Source: Gemmataceae bacterium (GTDB lineage Bacteria > Planctomycetota > Planctomycetia > Gemmatales > Gemmataceae). Taken from it: a DNA stretch of 17,765 nt. Positions 1-7,605 of this stretch are shown here, piece after piece. Both the position numbers and the translations under genes were made by a program. The notes under the pieces are model-generated. The model was not told the DNA's origin and did no database searches. It saw only the letters and a program-made list of their open reading frames with translations. The stretch's first letter is position 1, and the number at the start of each line of letters is the position of its first letter. The stretch lies in NCBI GenBank assembly GCA_020847555.1, contig JADLBT010000460.1, positions 1 through 17,765 on the forward strand. The letters are read 5' to 3'.

Positions 1-746
1 ACGCCAGGCAGACGGAGAAGTCGCCCCTCGCCCTCCAGGTCATCGAAGAGATCCTCGAAAACGCCGAGGTCGCCCGCGCGCGCATGCTCCCGCTCTGCCA
101 GGACACCGGCACTGCCGTCGTCCACGTCGAGCTTGGCCAGGACCTCCACGTCGTCGGCGGGTACCTGATCGACGCCATCAACGAGGGCATTCGCCGCGGC
201 TACGCCGAGGGCTACCTGCGCAAGTCGATCGCCGAGCGTCCCTTCAGCGCCCGTACCAACACCGGCGACAACACCCCCGGCGTCATTCACACGGAGATCG
301 TTCCCGGTGACCGCCTCCACCTGCAGCTCATGCCGAAGGGCGGCGGCTGCGAGAACATGTCCCGCTATCAGAACTTCCTCCCGGGCATGGGCAAGAAGGC
401 TGTCGTCGATTTCGTCTGCGAGACGGTCGATGTCTCCGGCGGAAACCCATGTCCACCGCTGGTCATTGGCGTCGGCGTCGGCGGTACGGCGGAAAAGGCG
501 ATGACGATCGCCAAGCACAGCCTCTTCCGCAAGATTGGCTCGCGTCACCCGGACCCCGAGGTGGCGAGCCTCGAAGACGATCTGCTCGAGGCCGTCAACG
601 CTCTCGGCGTCGGCCCCCAGGCCGTCGGCGGTACCACAACCGCGCTCGACGTCTTCGTCGAGACCCACCCCACCCACATCACGTCCCTTCCTGTGGCCGT
701 GAACATCCAGTGCCACAGCGCTCGCACCAAGGAGACGATCCTCTAA
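1..746 (+). CDS. Fumarate hydratase class I, alpha subunit (5'-truncated by the window edge)
   Basis: Alpha (N-terminal) half of an iron-sulfur class I fumarase, which interconverts fumarate and malate in the cytoplasmic TCA cycle. The reading frame is open from base 3, so the gene starts outside the window; about 247 residues are visible, and I estimate some 30 are missing. Three cysteines expected to hold the 4Fe-4S cluster are visible: in LCQDTG (base ~96), GNPCPP (~447) and NIQCHSAR (~712). Other family signatures are NTGDNTPGV, GGGCENMS and VGVGGTAEKA. In GGGCENMS, a cysteine stands where I remember serine in relatives. The matching beta subunit lies two genes downstream at 1783-2376. 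Related tartrate dehydratase alpha subunits share this fold, so fumarase is the likelier but not the only reading. An internal ATG at 84 is not the true start, because conserved-looking sequence continues upstream. Confidence 0.93.
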   Translation, partial: ARQTEKSPLALQVIEEILENAEVARARMLPLCQDTGTAVVHVELGQDLHVVGGYLIDAINEGIRRGYAEGYLRKSIAERPFSARTNTGDNTPGVIHTEIVPGDRLHLQLMPKGGGCENMSRYQNFLPGMGKKAVVDFVCETVDVSGGNPCPPLVIGVGVGGTAEKAMTIAKHSLFRKIGSRHPDPEVASLEDDLLEAVNALGVGPQAVGGTTTALDVFVETHPTHITSLPVAVNIQCHSARTKETIL

Positions 747-749
747 GCC

Positions 750-1286
750 ATGGTCGCGCTCGACAGGCAGTTGCCTATCCGGCTGGTGCCCGCCGACGAG
801 GTGGACCGCGCCGCCGCCGTGGCCCTCATCAACGCCGCCTTCCGCCGCTACAACATCCTCCACGTGGACCGCACCTCGCCGGAGCAGTTCGCCGCCGAGC
901 TCGGCGACACGGGCGAACTGCTTGTCTTCGAACGGGGCACGCGGCTCGTCGCTTCCGCCCTCATCCGATCCGCCCGGGAGCTGTATCCCGACCCGGCGGC
1001 CAACCCTTTCAGCGTGAGCGTGCACGACGCCCTCTACTTTGGCCTGGCTGCCGTCGATCCGCTGGAGATGAACAGCGGCTTCGGCCGCCGTCTCACGGCC
1101 GAGGCCGAACGCCTCGCGGCAGAGCGCGGCTTCGCGCTGGTCGCCCTTTCGACCGTCCGCGAGTTCGGCCTGGTCGACTACTACGCCCGCCGCGGCTACA
1201 TCATGACCGCCTTCGAAGACCACCCGGCCGGCCACTGGGGCATCGTCGTCCCCCATCGCGTTGCCTACATGGTCAAGACGCCGTGA
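750..1286 (+). CDS. GNAT-family N-acetyltransferase (first of two)
   Basis: A 178-residue protein with the size and beta/alpha pattern of a GCN5-related acetyltransferase, which moves an acetyl group from acetyl-CoA to an amine. The acetyl-CoA loop is degenerate: residues 108-115 read NSGFGRRL instead of the usual Q/R-x-x-G-x-G/A. It follows a normal core strand (YFGLAAVDP) and is followed by ALSTVREFGLVDYYARRGY, the typical helix and final strand of the fold. The ATG lies 3 nt after the fumarase alpha stop, with AAGGAGA at 729-735, a rather long 14 nt away. Its end overlaps the next gene by 4 bp (GTGA). The substrate is unknown. Being inside the fumarase operon implies co-expression, not a proven functional link. 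It is not a close copy of its GNAT neighbour. Confidence 0.85.
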   Translation: MVALDRQLPIRLVPADEVDRAAAVALINAAFRRYNILHVDRTSPEQFAAELGDTGELLVFERGTRLVASALIRSARELYPDPAANPFSVSVHDALYFGLAAVDPLEMNSGFGRRLTAEAERLAAERGFALVALSTVREFGLVDYYARRGYIMTAFEDHPAGHWGIVVPHRVAYMVKTP

Positions 1287-1786
1287 GCCCCGTCTTCCGC
1301 CGCGCCCATCGCACCGAAGCGGCGGCAGTCGCCGACCTCGTCAACCTCGCCTATCGCGTCGAGGACTTCTTCAAGATCGGCGACCGCACAGACCGGGCCG
1401 ACATCGAAGAGCACATGGCTCGCGGGGTCTTCCTCGTCGCCGACGGCGCCAACGGGCTCGCCGGCTCTGTCTTTGTCGAGGTCGAAGGTGCGCGCGGCTA
1501 CTTCGGCCTGCTTTCGGTGCACCCTGCCGCGCAGGGGCGTGGTCTCGGCCGTACGCTCGTCGCAGCGGCCGAAGCCTTCGCCGCCGCGCGCGGCAGCACC
1601 GTCATGGAGCTGAGCGTGATCGACCTGCGGCGCGAGCTGCCGGCCTGGTACAAAAGCCTGGGCTACAAGGACACCGGCCAGCGCGACCCCTTCCCCCCGC
1701 ACCTCACGCGCATTCCCTGCCAGTTCATCCACATGGCCCGGCCGCTGGCGGTGCCCGGCCGGCTCATCGAGGAGGCGCTTTCATGA
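1283..1786 (+). CDS. GNAT-family N-acetyltransferase (second of two)
   Basis: A 167-residue acetyltransferase with a textbook acetyl-CoA loop: QGRGLGRTL at residues 84-92, after the strand FGLLSVHP. The C-terminal part, ELPAWYKSLGYKDTG, is the usual GNAT Tyr-containing helix and last strand. I chose the GTG at 1283 because it overlaps the TGA of the previous gene (GTGA) and begins just before the first conserved strand; the frame is open far upstream, but the residues there are out-of-frame fumarase and GNAT sequence. Its own stop overlaps the ATG of the fumarase beta gene (ATGA), so all three genes are probably translationally coupled. A clear Shine-Dalgarno is not visible, which fits coupling. 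The N-terminal AYRVEDFFKIGDRT segment may help define the subfamily. Substrate unknown. Confidence 0.88.
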   Translation: MSPVFRRAHRTEAAAVADLVNLAYRVEDFFKIGDRTDRADIEEHMARGVFLVADGANGLAGSVFVEVEGARGYFGLLSVHPAAQGRGLGRTLVAAAEAFAAARGSTVMELSVIDLRRELPAWYKSLGYKDTGQRDPFPPHLTRIPCQFIHMARPLAVPGRLIEEALS

Positions 1787-2376
1787 GCGAAAGCATTCCC
1801 CTGACCACCCCCCTGACCGAGGACGTGATCGACCGGCTCCAGGCCGGCGACCACGTCACCTTCACCGGGGTCGTCTACACCGCCCGCGACGCCGCCCATA
1901 AGCGCCTGCTCGAGATGGCCCGCCGCGGCGAGCCCCTCCCCCTCGACCTCGCCGGGCAGGTGATCTACTACGTCGGCCCCACGCCCCCCCGGCCGGGCGC
2001 GGTCATCGGCTCCGCTGGTCCCACGACCGCGATGCGCCTCGACCCGTATACCCCCGACATGCTCGACCTCGGCGTCAAGGGGATCATCGGCAAGGGCGGG
2101 CGCGGCCCCGCCGTCCGCGACGCCGTCAGGGCGCACCACGCTGTCTACTGCATCGCCGTGGGCGGTACCGGCGCTCTCTTGAATCGCCACATCAGGAAGG
2201 CCGAGGTCGTGGCCTTCGAGGACCTCGGCACCGAGGCTATCCGTCGCCTCGAAGTCGAAGGCTTCCCCGCTATCGTCGTGAACGACGCCGCCGGCGCGGA
2301 CCTCCTCGAAGAGGGAAAGCGCCGCTACCGCACGAGCGACCGACCGATTCCGGCAGTTCAGAGTCTGGGCGGCTGA
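1783..2376 (+). CDS. Fumarate hydratase class I, beta subunit
   Basis: The C-terminal half of a two-subunit class I fumarase, 197 residues. It pairs with the alpha subunit encoded at the left edge to form the active hydratase. Recognisable family segments are LQAGDHVTFTGVVYTARDAAHKR near the N-terminus, YVGPTPPRPG, GSAGPTTAMRLDPYTPD, GVKGIIGKGG, and the late DLGTEAIRRLEVEGFPAIVV. The ATG at 1783 overlaps the stop of the preceding GNAT gene and has GAGGAGG at 1769-1775, 7 nt upstream, a strong ribosome site. The gene is separated from its alpha partner by about 1.0 kb holding two acetyltransferases, whereas these subunits are normally adjacent or fused. It converges on copA with only 14 bp between stops. 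Tartrate dehydratase beta is the alternative assignment. Confidence 0.93.
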   Translation: MSESIPLTTPLTEDVIDRLQAGDHVTFTGVVYTARDAAHKRLLEMARRGEPLPLDLAGQVIYYVGPTPPRPGAVIGSAGPTTAMRLDPYTPDMLDLGVKGIIGKGGRGPAVRDAVRAHHAVYCIAVGGTGALLNRHIRKAEVVAFEDLGTEAIRRLEVEGFPAIVVNDAAGADLLEEGKRRYRTSDRPIPAVQSLGG

Positions 2377-2390
2377 GCGGAAGCAAGAGG

Positions 2391-5102
2391 TCAGCTCTCC
2401 GCCGTCACCTGCAAGCTGGCGTGCATCCCCTGCTGATAGTGCGCGAGCGCCTGCCCGTTGACCACCTCCGTGACGTCGCAGAACAGCTCGTACTGCCCGG
2501 GTTCGAGGTCGACCGTCAGCCGCTGCTCGTCGCCCACGGCCAGGTTCTGCGTCCGCCCCGCGACCGTCCTCTGCCCGTCCGGCTCCACCCGCGCGACCAC
2601 GAGGTCATGCACCCGGCCGGCTTCCTCGCCGCCGTGAGCATGGCCCCCCGGGTGGACGGCGACGAAGGTCACCTCGCCCGCAGAGATCGACGTCCGCGTC
2701 GCGGTCACCGTCCAGTTGGCCAGCTCGACGCGCACCTCGCGTTCCCCCACCGCGTTGCCCGCCTCCAACCAGCCGCGGTCTACCCCGGTGAAGACGACGA
2801 GCGGGAGGAGGAGCACCAGCGCCGACGACGCCATCGCCACCAGCGGGCCGCGATTCGCCGCGACGAAGCCCTGGCGTGGCGCTGCAAAGGGGTTGCCCGC
2901 ACGGCGGGCGATCGGGCCCATCTTCGTGCGCAGGCGCAGGCTGTTCGCCATTACGCTCACCGAGCTGAACGCCATCGCAGCCCCCGCGACGATCGGGTTC
3001 AACAGCCCGGCCGCCGCCACCGGGATCGCCACGACGTTGTAGCCAAAGGCCCAGACCAGGTTCTGCCGGATCGCCGCCAGCGTGGCCCGGCCGAGCATGA
3101 TTGCTTCGGCGATACGCGACACGTCGCCGTGCAGCAGCGTGATCCCGCCCGCTTCGATCGCTACGTCCGTGCCCGTGCTCATCGCCACGCCGATGTCCGC
3201 CTGTGCCAGCGCGGGGGCGTCGTTGATGCCGTCTCCGACCATCGCCACGCGTCGCCCCTCGGCCTGCAGCGCGCGCATGAGCGCAAGCTTCTCCTCCGGC
3301 CGCACGTTCGCGTGATATTCGGCGATCCCAACACGACGGGCGACGTTCGCGGCCGCGCGCCCGTTGTCGCCGGTCATCATGATCACTCGCAACCCCAGCG
3401 CAGCGAGCGCGTCCACGGCGCGCGGCGCGTTCTGCTTGACCTCGTCGAAGATGCCCATGGCACCGGCGGCCTCGCCGTCGATCGCCACGAAAACGACCGT
3501 ACGGCCGGCGTCTTCGAGCTTCGTCGCTTCTTCTTCGAGCGTCGCCGGGATGGCAACGTTCCGGTCGGCCAGGAGCCGCCGGTTGCCGGCCACCACAGCA
3601 TGCCCTTCGACACGCGCTGCCACGCCTCGCGCCGTCAGCGCCTCGAAGTCAGCGGCAGCAGGCAGTGCCAGGCGCTCGTCCACGGCGCGATCGACGACGG
3701 CCCGGCTGAGCGGGTGCTCGCTCGGAGATTCCGCCGCCGCCGCCAGCCGCAACACGTCAGCAGCTGCGAAGCTCGTTGCCCGCACAACGTCGGTAACCTG
3801 CGGGCGACCCTCGGTCAGCGTCCCCGTCTTGTCCAGGACGATCGTGTCCAGCCCGCGGATGCGCTCGAGGACCTCGGCGTTGCGGATGAGAATGCCGCGT
3901 TCGGCGCCCATGCCGGTGCCAACCATGATCGCCGTGGGCGTCGCCAGGCCCAGGGCGCAAGGGCAGGCCACCACGAGCACGGCAACCGCGTAGACCATCG
4001 CGTCGACCCAGGAATCGCCAGCTAGGCCCCAGCCGACGAAGACCGCGGCCGCGATAGCGATGACAGCTGGGACGAACACCGCCGCCACCTGGTCGACGAG
4101 CTTCTGGATCGGCGCCTTCGAGCCCTGAGCCTCTTCGACCATACGGGCGAGCCGGTTCAGCGCTGTCCCCTCGCCGACGGCGCGCGCCTCCACCTCAATC
4201 ACGCCGTTCTGGTTCACCGTCCCGCCGAGGACGGCGTCACCCGGGCGTCGTTCCACCGGGATCGACTCCCCCGTCAGCATCGATTCGTCGATGGCGCTGT
4301 GTCCCTCGCGGATGACACCGTCGACGGCCACGCGTTCCCCTGGGCGCACCAGGAAGACCTCCCCGACGCGCAGCTGCTCGACCGGAACCTCGATCTCGGC
4401 ACCCTCGCGGACAACCGTGGCTGTCTTCGCGGCGAGCCCGAGCAGGGAGGCGATGGCCCCTGACGCCGCGCCCTTCGACTTCTCTTCGAAGTACTTGCCC
4501 ATCGTGATGAAGACGAGCACGGCCGCGCTGACGTCGAAGTACATGTGCCGCCCCGAGTCGTCCACCACCACCCACACGCTATAGACATAGGCGACGGACG
4601 TGCCGAGGGCGACGAGCACGTCCATGTTGGGGTTCAGATGGCGAAGGCTGGCCCAGCTACCGCGGTAGAAGCGCCAGCCAAGGCCGAGCTGCACCGGCGT
4701 CGCGAGGCCGAGCAGTAGCCACCCCGTTAGCTGGTGGTTCCCGCCGACCGCCAACCCCGCGATGTCCATTGCCATGGCGAGGACGATGGTTGGCACGCCG
4801 AGGACGGCGCCGGCGAGCAGCTGGACGAGCGTGCGCCGCGCGTGGTGCTCGCGCGCCAGCCGCCGGTCCCGGTCCTCCGCAGCCGGCGCGGCCTCGTAGC
4901 CCGCCTGCGCGACAGCGGCCACCAGGCGGTCGAGCGCTACGCCCCCACGGGTCGTCACGAGCGCGGTTTCGGCGGCGAAGTTCACGCTCGCGCTCTCGAC
5001 ACCCACCACCTTGCTCAGCGCCCGTTCCACTCTGCGCACGCACGAGGCGCAGGTCATCCCCCGGATGTCGAGCGTAACCGCTCCGTCCGTATTCGCCGTC
5101 AT
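2391..5102 (-). CDS. copA: Cu(I)-exporting P1B-type ATPase with C-terminal cupredoxin-like domain
   Basis: Membrane pump of 903 residues that uses ATP to export Cu(I). An N-terminal heavy-metal domain has CASC (Cys18, Cys21). Catalytic motifs are TGES (277-280), the intramembrane CPC (380-382), DKTGT with the phosphorylated Asp424, SEHP (461-464) and GDGIND (623-628). Tyr688-Asn689 in membrane segment 7 and the MAFSS motif (710-714) in segment 8 complete the Cu(I) signature of the P1B-1 group. Unusually, the chain goes on for about 175 residues: an extra hydrophobic span (about 752-774), then a beta-rich domain (about 787-902) with His832, Cys875, His888 and Met893 in cupredoxin-like order. 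The extra span would put this domain outside the cell. AAGGAGA lies 5 nt before the ATG. It is the last gene of csoR-copZ-copA. Confidence 0.97.
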   Translation of the reverse strand: MTANTDGAVTLDIRGMTCASCVRRVERALSKVVGVESASVNFAAETALVTTRGGVALDRLVAAVAQAGYEAAPAAEDRDRRLAREHHARRTLVQLLAGAVLGVPTIVLAMAMDIAGLAVGGNHQLTGWLLLGLATPVQLGLGWRFYRGSWASLRHLNPNMDVLVALGTSVAYVYSVWVVVDDSGRHMYFDVSAAVLVFITMGKYFEEKSKGAASGAIASLLGLAAKTATVVREGAEIEVPVEQLRVGEVFLVRPGERVAVDGVIREGHSAIDESMLTGESIPVERRPGDAVLGGTVNQNGVIEVEARAVGEGTALNRLARMVEEAQGSKAPIQKLVDQVAAVFVPAVIAIAAAVFVGWGLAGDSWVDAMVYAVAVLVVACPCALGLATPTAIMVGTGMGAERGILIRNAEVLERIRGLDTIVLDKTGTLTEGRPQVTDVVRATSFAAADVLRLAAAAESPSEHPLSRAVVDRAVDERLALPAAADFEALTARGVAARVEGHAVVAGNRRLLADRNVAIPATLEEEATKLEDAGRTVVFVAIDGEAAGAMGIFDEVKQNAPRAVDALAALGLRVIMMTGDNGRAAANVARRVGIAEYHANVRPEEKLALMRALQAEGRRVAMVGDGINDAPALAQADIGVAMSTGTDVAIEAGGITLLHGDVSRIAEAIMLGRATLAAIRQNLVWAFGYNVVAIPVAAAGLLNPIVAGAAMAFSSVSVMANSLRLRTKMGPIARRAGNPFAAPRQGFVAANRGPLVAMASSALVLLLPLVVFTGVDRGWLEAGNAVGEREVRVELANWTVTATRTSISAGEVTFVAVHPGGHAHGGEEAGRVHDLVVARVEPDGQRTVAGRTQNLAVGDEQRLTVDLEPGQYELFCDVTEVVNGQALAHYQQGMHASLQVTAES

Positions 5103-5145
5103 CTGACTCTCCTTGCCGCTGTTCCCCGGAGCGGCGCGCGGGCGC

Positions 5146-5355
5146 CTACTTCACCGTGGCGCCATAGCCCTCTTCCTCAATCGCCGCGACGATCCTCGCC
5201 GCGTCCAACCCGTCCCCCTTCACCGTGGCTGAGTGGGCGTCGAGGCTCACCGTCGCCTCGCTAACGCCCTCGACGCCTTTGACGGCGCTCGTGATCGCCC
5301 GGACGCAGTGGTCGCAGGTCATCCCCGTGATCTCGAGCTCAATCGTCTGTGCCAT
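5146..5355 (-). CDS. copZ: Copper chaperone, heavy-metal-associated domain protein
   Basis: A 69-residue single-domain cytoplasmic copper carrier of the Atx1/CopZ type, with the expected beta-alpha-beta-beta-alpha-beta length. The metal-binding loop GMTCDHC places Cys14 and Cys17 after the first strand, and the late GYGA motif is also typical. It would hand Cu(I) to the N-terminal domain or transport entry site of the CopA encoded 43 bp downstream. AAGGAGA lies 8 nt before the ATG, and the gene starts 20 bp after the csoR stop, so it shares the csoR promoter. Its metal loop carries His (CDHC), whereas the homologous loop of CopA carries Ala-Ser (CASC). A mercury-binding MerP-like role is possible from sequence alone, but the neighbours argue for copper. 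Confidence 0.95.
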   Translation of the reverse strand: MAQTIELEITGMTCDHCVRAITSAVKGVEGVSEATVSLDAHSATVKGDGLDAARIVAAIEEEGYGATVK

Positions 5356-5375
5356 CGTGTTGGTCTCCTTCCTCG

Positions 5376-5651
5376 TCAGTTCTCGACGGGCCCCTGCACC
5401 CGGTAGAGGCGCAGAAGCTCGTTCACGGCCCGGTCTGTTTCCCCGCCCGTCATCTGTTCCACCACGTGGGTGCGGAGGTGCCCCTCGATCACCAGCGTGT
5501 CCAGGCTGCGCAACGCCCGCTGAATTGAAAGCGAGAGGTCCAGCACGTCCATGCAGTACCGGTCGTCCTCCATCTGCTTCTCGAGTGCCTGCACCTGCCC
5601 CTTGATGATGCTGAGCCGGCGAAGCGCCTGCCGGCGAATTTCAGGCTGCAT
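5376..5651 (-). CDS. csoR: CsoR-family copper-sensing repressor
   Basis: An all-helical metal-responsive repressor (DUF156/CsoR family), 91 residues from the ATG at 5651. A TTG at 5666 would add five residues, but it would lie about 9 nt from the predicted transcription start and lacks a ribosome site; the ATG has GGGGGGAAGAGG just upstream. The family pattern RRLSIIKGQVQALEKQMEDDRYC is clear in helix 1. The metal ligands are Cys33, His58 and His62 (DRYC and GHLRTH), whereas classic Cu(I) CsoR has Cys-His-Cys with identical spacing. The conserved distal glutamate is kept (Glu78). It should repress its own operon by binding the inverted repeat at 5667-5683 and let go when it binds metal. The C-H-H set leaves other metals possible. 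Confidence 0.93.
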   Translation of the reverse strand: MQPEIRRQALRRLSIIKGQVQALEKQMEDDRYCMDVLDLSLSIQRALRSLDTLVIEGHLRTHVVEQMTGGETDRAVNELLRLYRVQGPVEN

Positions 5652-5666
5652 GCCTCTTCCCCCCAA

Positions 5667-5683
5667 ATAGGGTACCCCCCTAT
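5667..5683 (-). promoter_or_regulatory. Probable CsoR operator
   Basis: An interrupted palindrome: ATAGGG and CCCTAT arms separated by 5 bp, with a G/C tract of six, all inside an otherwise GC-rich gap. On the minus strand it reads ATAGGGGGGTACCCTAT. This resembles known CsoR operators, which have a G-tract flanked by AT-rich TA/AT ends. It begins at the downstream edge of the predicted -10 box and covers the expected start site, so bound repressor would block RNA polymerase. The match is by eye. Confidence 0.72.
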
Positions 5684-5709
5684 CCTAGTACCTCCTCCCG
5701 AGCTGTCAA
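5682..5709 (-). promoter_or_regulatory. Sigma-70-type promoter of the csoR-copZ-copA operon
   Basis: On the minus strand a perfect -35 TTGACA (5709-5704) and a -10 TAGGAT (5687-5682) are separated by 16 bp. The predicted start near base 5675 leaves a leader of about 24 nt before the csoR ATG. The whole control region sits in the 79-bp gap between the end of the upstream kinase gene and csoR, so the copper operon can be expressed separately from the kinase cluster on the same strand. Confidence 0.72.
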
Positions 5710-5730
5710 GAGCCCTTCGCGCCGGCCCTC

Positions 5731-7512
5731 CTACCCCGGGTCGCGCAGGAAGACGCTGCAGGTGCTGCCGCCGTCGAGGTCGTACGTCTCCGTCAACGTC
5801 CCCGTACCGTGACCCTCCGAGTCGAACGTCGAGCCGACATAGGCGTGCCCGCCGTCGATCGGGTAGTCGAAGATCAGCGTCGGCCATCGAAAGACCAGGT
5901 TCGCCACATAGGTGCCGCCCAGGTGGGTCAGCCGAAAGAGCTCACCCTCGCTGATAAAGCCGTCGGGAGGCTGGTGCACCTCCTCGTAGTAATAGGCGAA
6001 GTCGAATGACTGGCCGACTGCAGGTCCATCCGCGCATGAGTTCGACTCCACGGTGAAGGCGTACCACCATTCGCCCGCGTTGATCGACCTGGGTGGAGGG
6101 GGCGCCGTCGGGGTAGCGGTGGGTGTTTCCGGCGGTGCTGCGCCGCCCGCCGGTTCTGCCGTGCCCGTGGCCGCCGTCGCACTCACCGTTGTTGCGGCGG
6201 CTGTCGTCGACTGCGACACTGCCGTCCCGGTCGGCGTTGCCAGCGGCCCCGCCTCCTTGCTGTCACCCCTGCTCAGGGCGAGAACCACGCCGACGATTGC
6301 CGCCAACGCGACCACGCCGCCGATCGCCGCGATGAGCAGAACCCTCGGCCGGGATCCCTGCCGCGGGGGCACGCTCGCAGGCGCGGGCAGTGGCCTCGGG
6401 CCGACCGCTGGCAGGGGCGCGACGCGCGTGGAAGCGGGCTGCGGCCCGGCGCTGGTGCCAGCGGGTGCGACATACGTGGGCGCGGGGGGTGGCGCGGTTT
6501 CGGGTCCAGCCGGCGCTGGACTGCCCGCACCGGGAGAGGGGAACCCGCCGGCGAGTGTTGCAGCACCGGCGCCCGATGGCGAGCCCCTGCCCGCCGAGGG
6601 TGGGGCTACCGGCGGTGCCGTCGCCGCAGGTGCTGGCGGGGTGGTTGCTGGTCCGCGCGCCGCGCCGCTGCCCGTCACCCGTGCCAGCCCCGCGAGCGCT
6701 CGTTCCAGTGCTCCGGCCAGTTCCGCCGCCGTCTGGTAGCGATCGCGCGGGTCCTTTTCCAGGCAGCGCCGGATCGGGTTGACCACCAACGACGGCAGTT
6801 GCGCGAGCTCCTCAAACGGAGGCTGCTCCGCCTGCTGCATACGAAGCAGCTCCCAGACCGAGGCCGCCTGGAACGGCGGATGTCCGGCGAGCATGCAGAA
6901 CAGCACGCCGCCCATGGCGTACACGTCCGTCCTGTGATCCGCCTCGCCGGCCACTTGTTCCGGTGCGGCAAACTCGGCCGTGCCGACGAAGCGGCCCGCA
7001 GATGTCAGGCCCGCCCCGCCTTCCTGGCGGGCGATGCCGAAGTCGGTCACCTTCACGCGGCCGTCCTCGGTGAGGAGCACGTTCGCCGGCTTGATGTCGC
7101 GGTGCACCACGCCCCGGGCCCCCGCTTCCTCCAGTGCGCGCGCGACGTCGATGCCGATGCGCAGCGCACGTGCGGGCTCGAGCGGCCCCTCCGCTAGCTC
7201 GTCGTCCAGCGACCGGCCTTCGACGTACTCCATGACGAGGAAGTAGCTGCCGTCGGCAACGCCGAAGTCGAGCAGTCGCACCGTGTAGGGCGAGCGCAGC
7301 AGGGCGGCAATGTGCGCTTCCCGCTCGAAGCGCTCCCGGTAGGACGGATCCTCGGCGGCCAGCCAGGGATGCAAGAGCTTGACGGCGACGTGCGTGTTGT
7401 CGCGCCCGTCCACCGCCTCGTACACCGTCCCCATGCCCCCACGGCCGATCTGACGCACAAGCTGGTACTGCTTGATCTGGGTCAGAGTCCGTCGGTCGTT
7501 CGGGGTTGTCAT
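5731..7512 (-). CDS. Hanks-type Ser/Thr protein kinase with one membrane span and an extracytoplasmic domain
   Basis: A 593-residue PknB-like receptor kinase. The cytoplasmic kinase domain (about 16-275) is complete: glycine loop GRGGMG (23-28), Lys45, HRD (137-139) with Lys141 and Asn144, DFG (157-159), GTAEFAAPE in the activation segment with Thr178, and the distal Arg in KDPRDRYQ. A Pro/Ala-rich linker (about 283-388) precedes a membrane span (390-413), a short Thr-rich stalk and an outside domain (about 475-593) with Cys493 and Cys585. It has no PASTA repeats. It is the last of the kinase-FHA-kinase group and is paralogous to the product of 9469-11394; both have the conserved start LTQ(I/V)KQY(Q/R)LVR, which supports this ATG although no ribosome site is obvious. 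Its targets and ligand are unknown. Confidence 0.93.
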   Translation of the reverse strand: MTTPNDRRTLTQIKQYQLVRQIGRGGMGTVYEAVDGRDNTHVAVKLLHPWLAAEDPSYRERFEREAHIAALLRSPYTVRLLDFGVADGSYFLVMEYVEGRSLDDELAEGPLEPARALRIGIDVARALEEAGARGVVHRDIKPANVLLTEDGRVKVTDFGIARQEGGAGLTSAGRFVGTAEFAAPEQVAGEADHRTDVYAMGGVLFCMLAGHPPFQAASVWELLRMQQAEQPPFEELAQLPSLVVNPIRRCLEKDPRDRYQTAAELAGALERALAGLARVTGSGAARGPATTPPAPAATAPPVAPPSAGRGSPSGAGAATLAGGFPSPGAGSPAPAGPETAPPPAPTYVAPAGTSAGPQPASTRVAPLPAVGPRPLPAPASVPPRQGSRPRVLLIAAIGGVVALAAIVGVVLALSRGDSKEAGPLATPTGTAVSQSTTAAATTVSATAATGTAEPAGGAAPPETPTATPTAPPPPRSINAGEWWYAFTVESNSCADGPAVGQSFDFAYYYEEVHQPPDGFISEGELFRLTHLGGTYVANLVFRWPTLIFDYPIDGGHAYVGSTFDSEGHGTGTLTETYDLDGGSTCSVFLRDPG

Positions 7513-7605
7513 GGCCCGCGATGATAGCCGGTGGCGAGTCGTCCGTCTGTGGTCGAGTCGAGCCGCTGTCGTTGCTCCGGGCGCCGCTCGCGCGCGGCGT
7601 CCTGT

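Noticed and set aside
449..1282. N-terminal extension of the second GNAT protein, or a fumarase-GNAT fusion
   Set aside because: The upstream residues are the out-of-frame reading of the fumarase and first GNAT genes; the GTGA overlap gives the proper start.
2372..2395. GCTGA/TCAGC inverted repeat between the converging fumarase beta and copA stops, as a terminator
   Set aside because: The stem is only 5 bp with a 14-nt loop and no T-run; it is built from the two stop codons and is likely chance.
5652..5666. TTG start adding five residues to CsoR
   Set aside because: It lies about 9 nt from the predicted transcription start without a ribosome site, while the ATG at 5651 has a purine-rich site and a 24-nt leader.
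7513..7605. Promoter for the second kinase gene using TATCAT at 7526-7521
   Set aside because: No acceptable -35 lies 16-18 bp upstream, so the -10-like hexamer alone is not enough.
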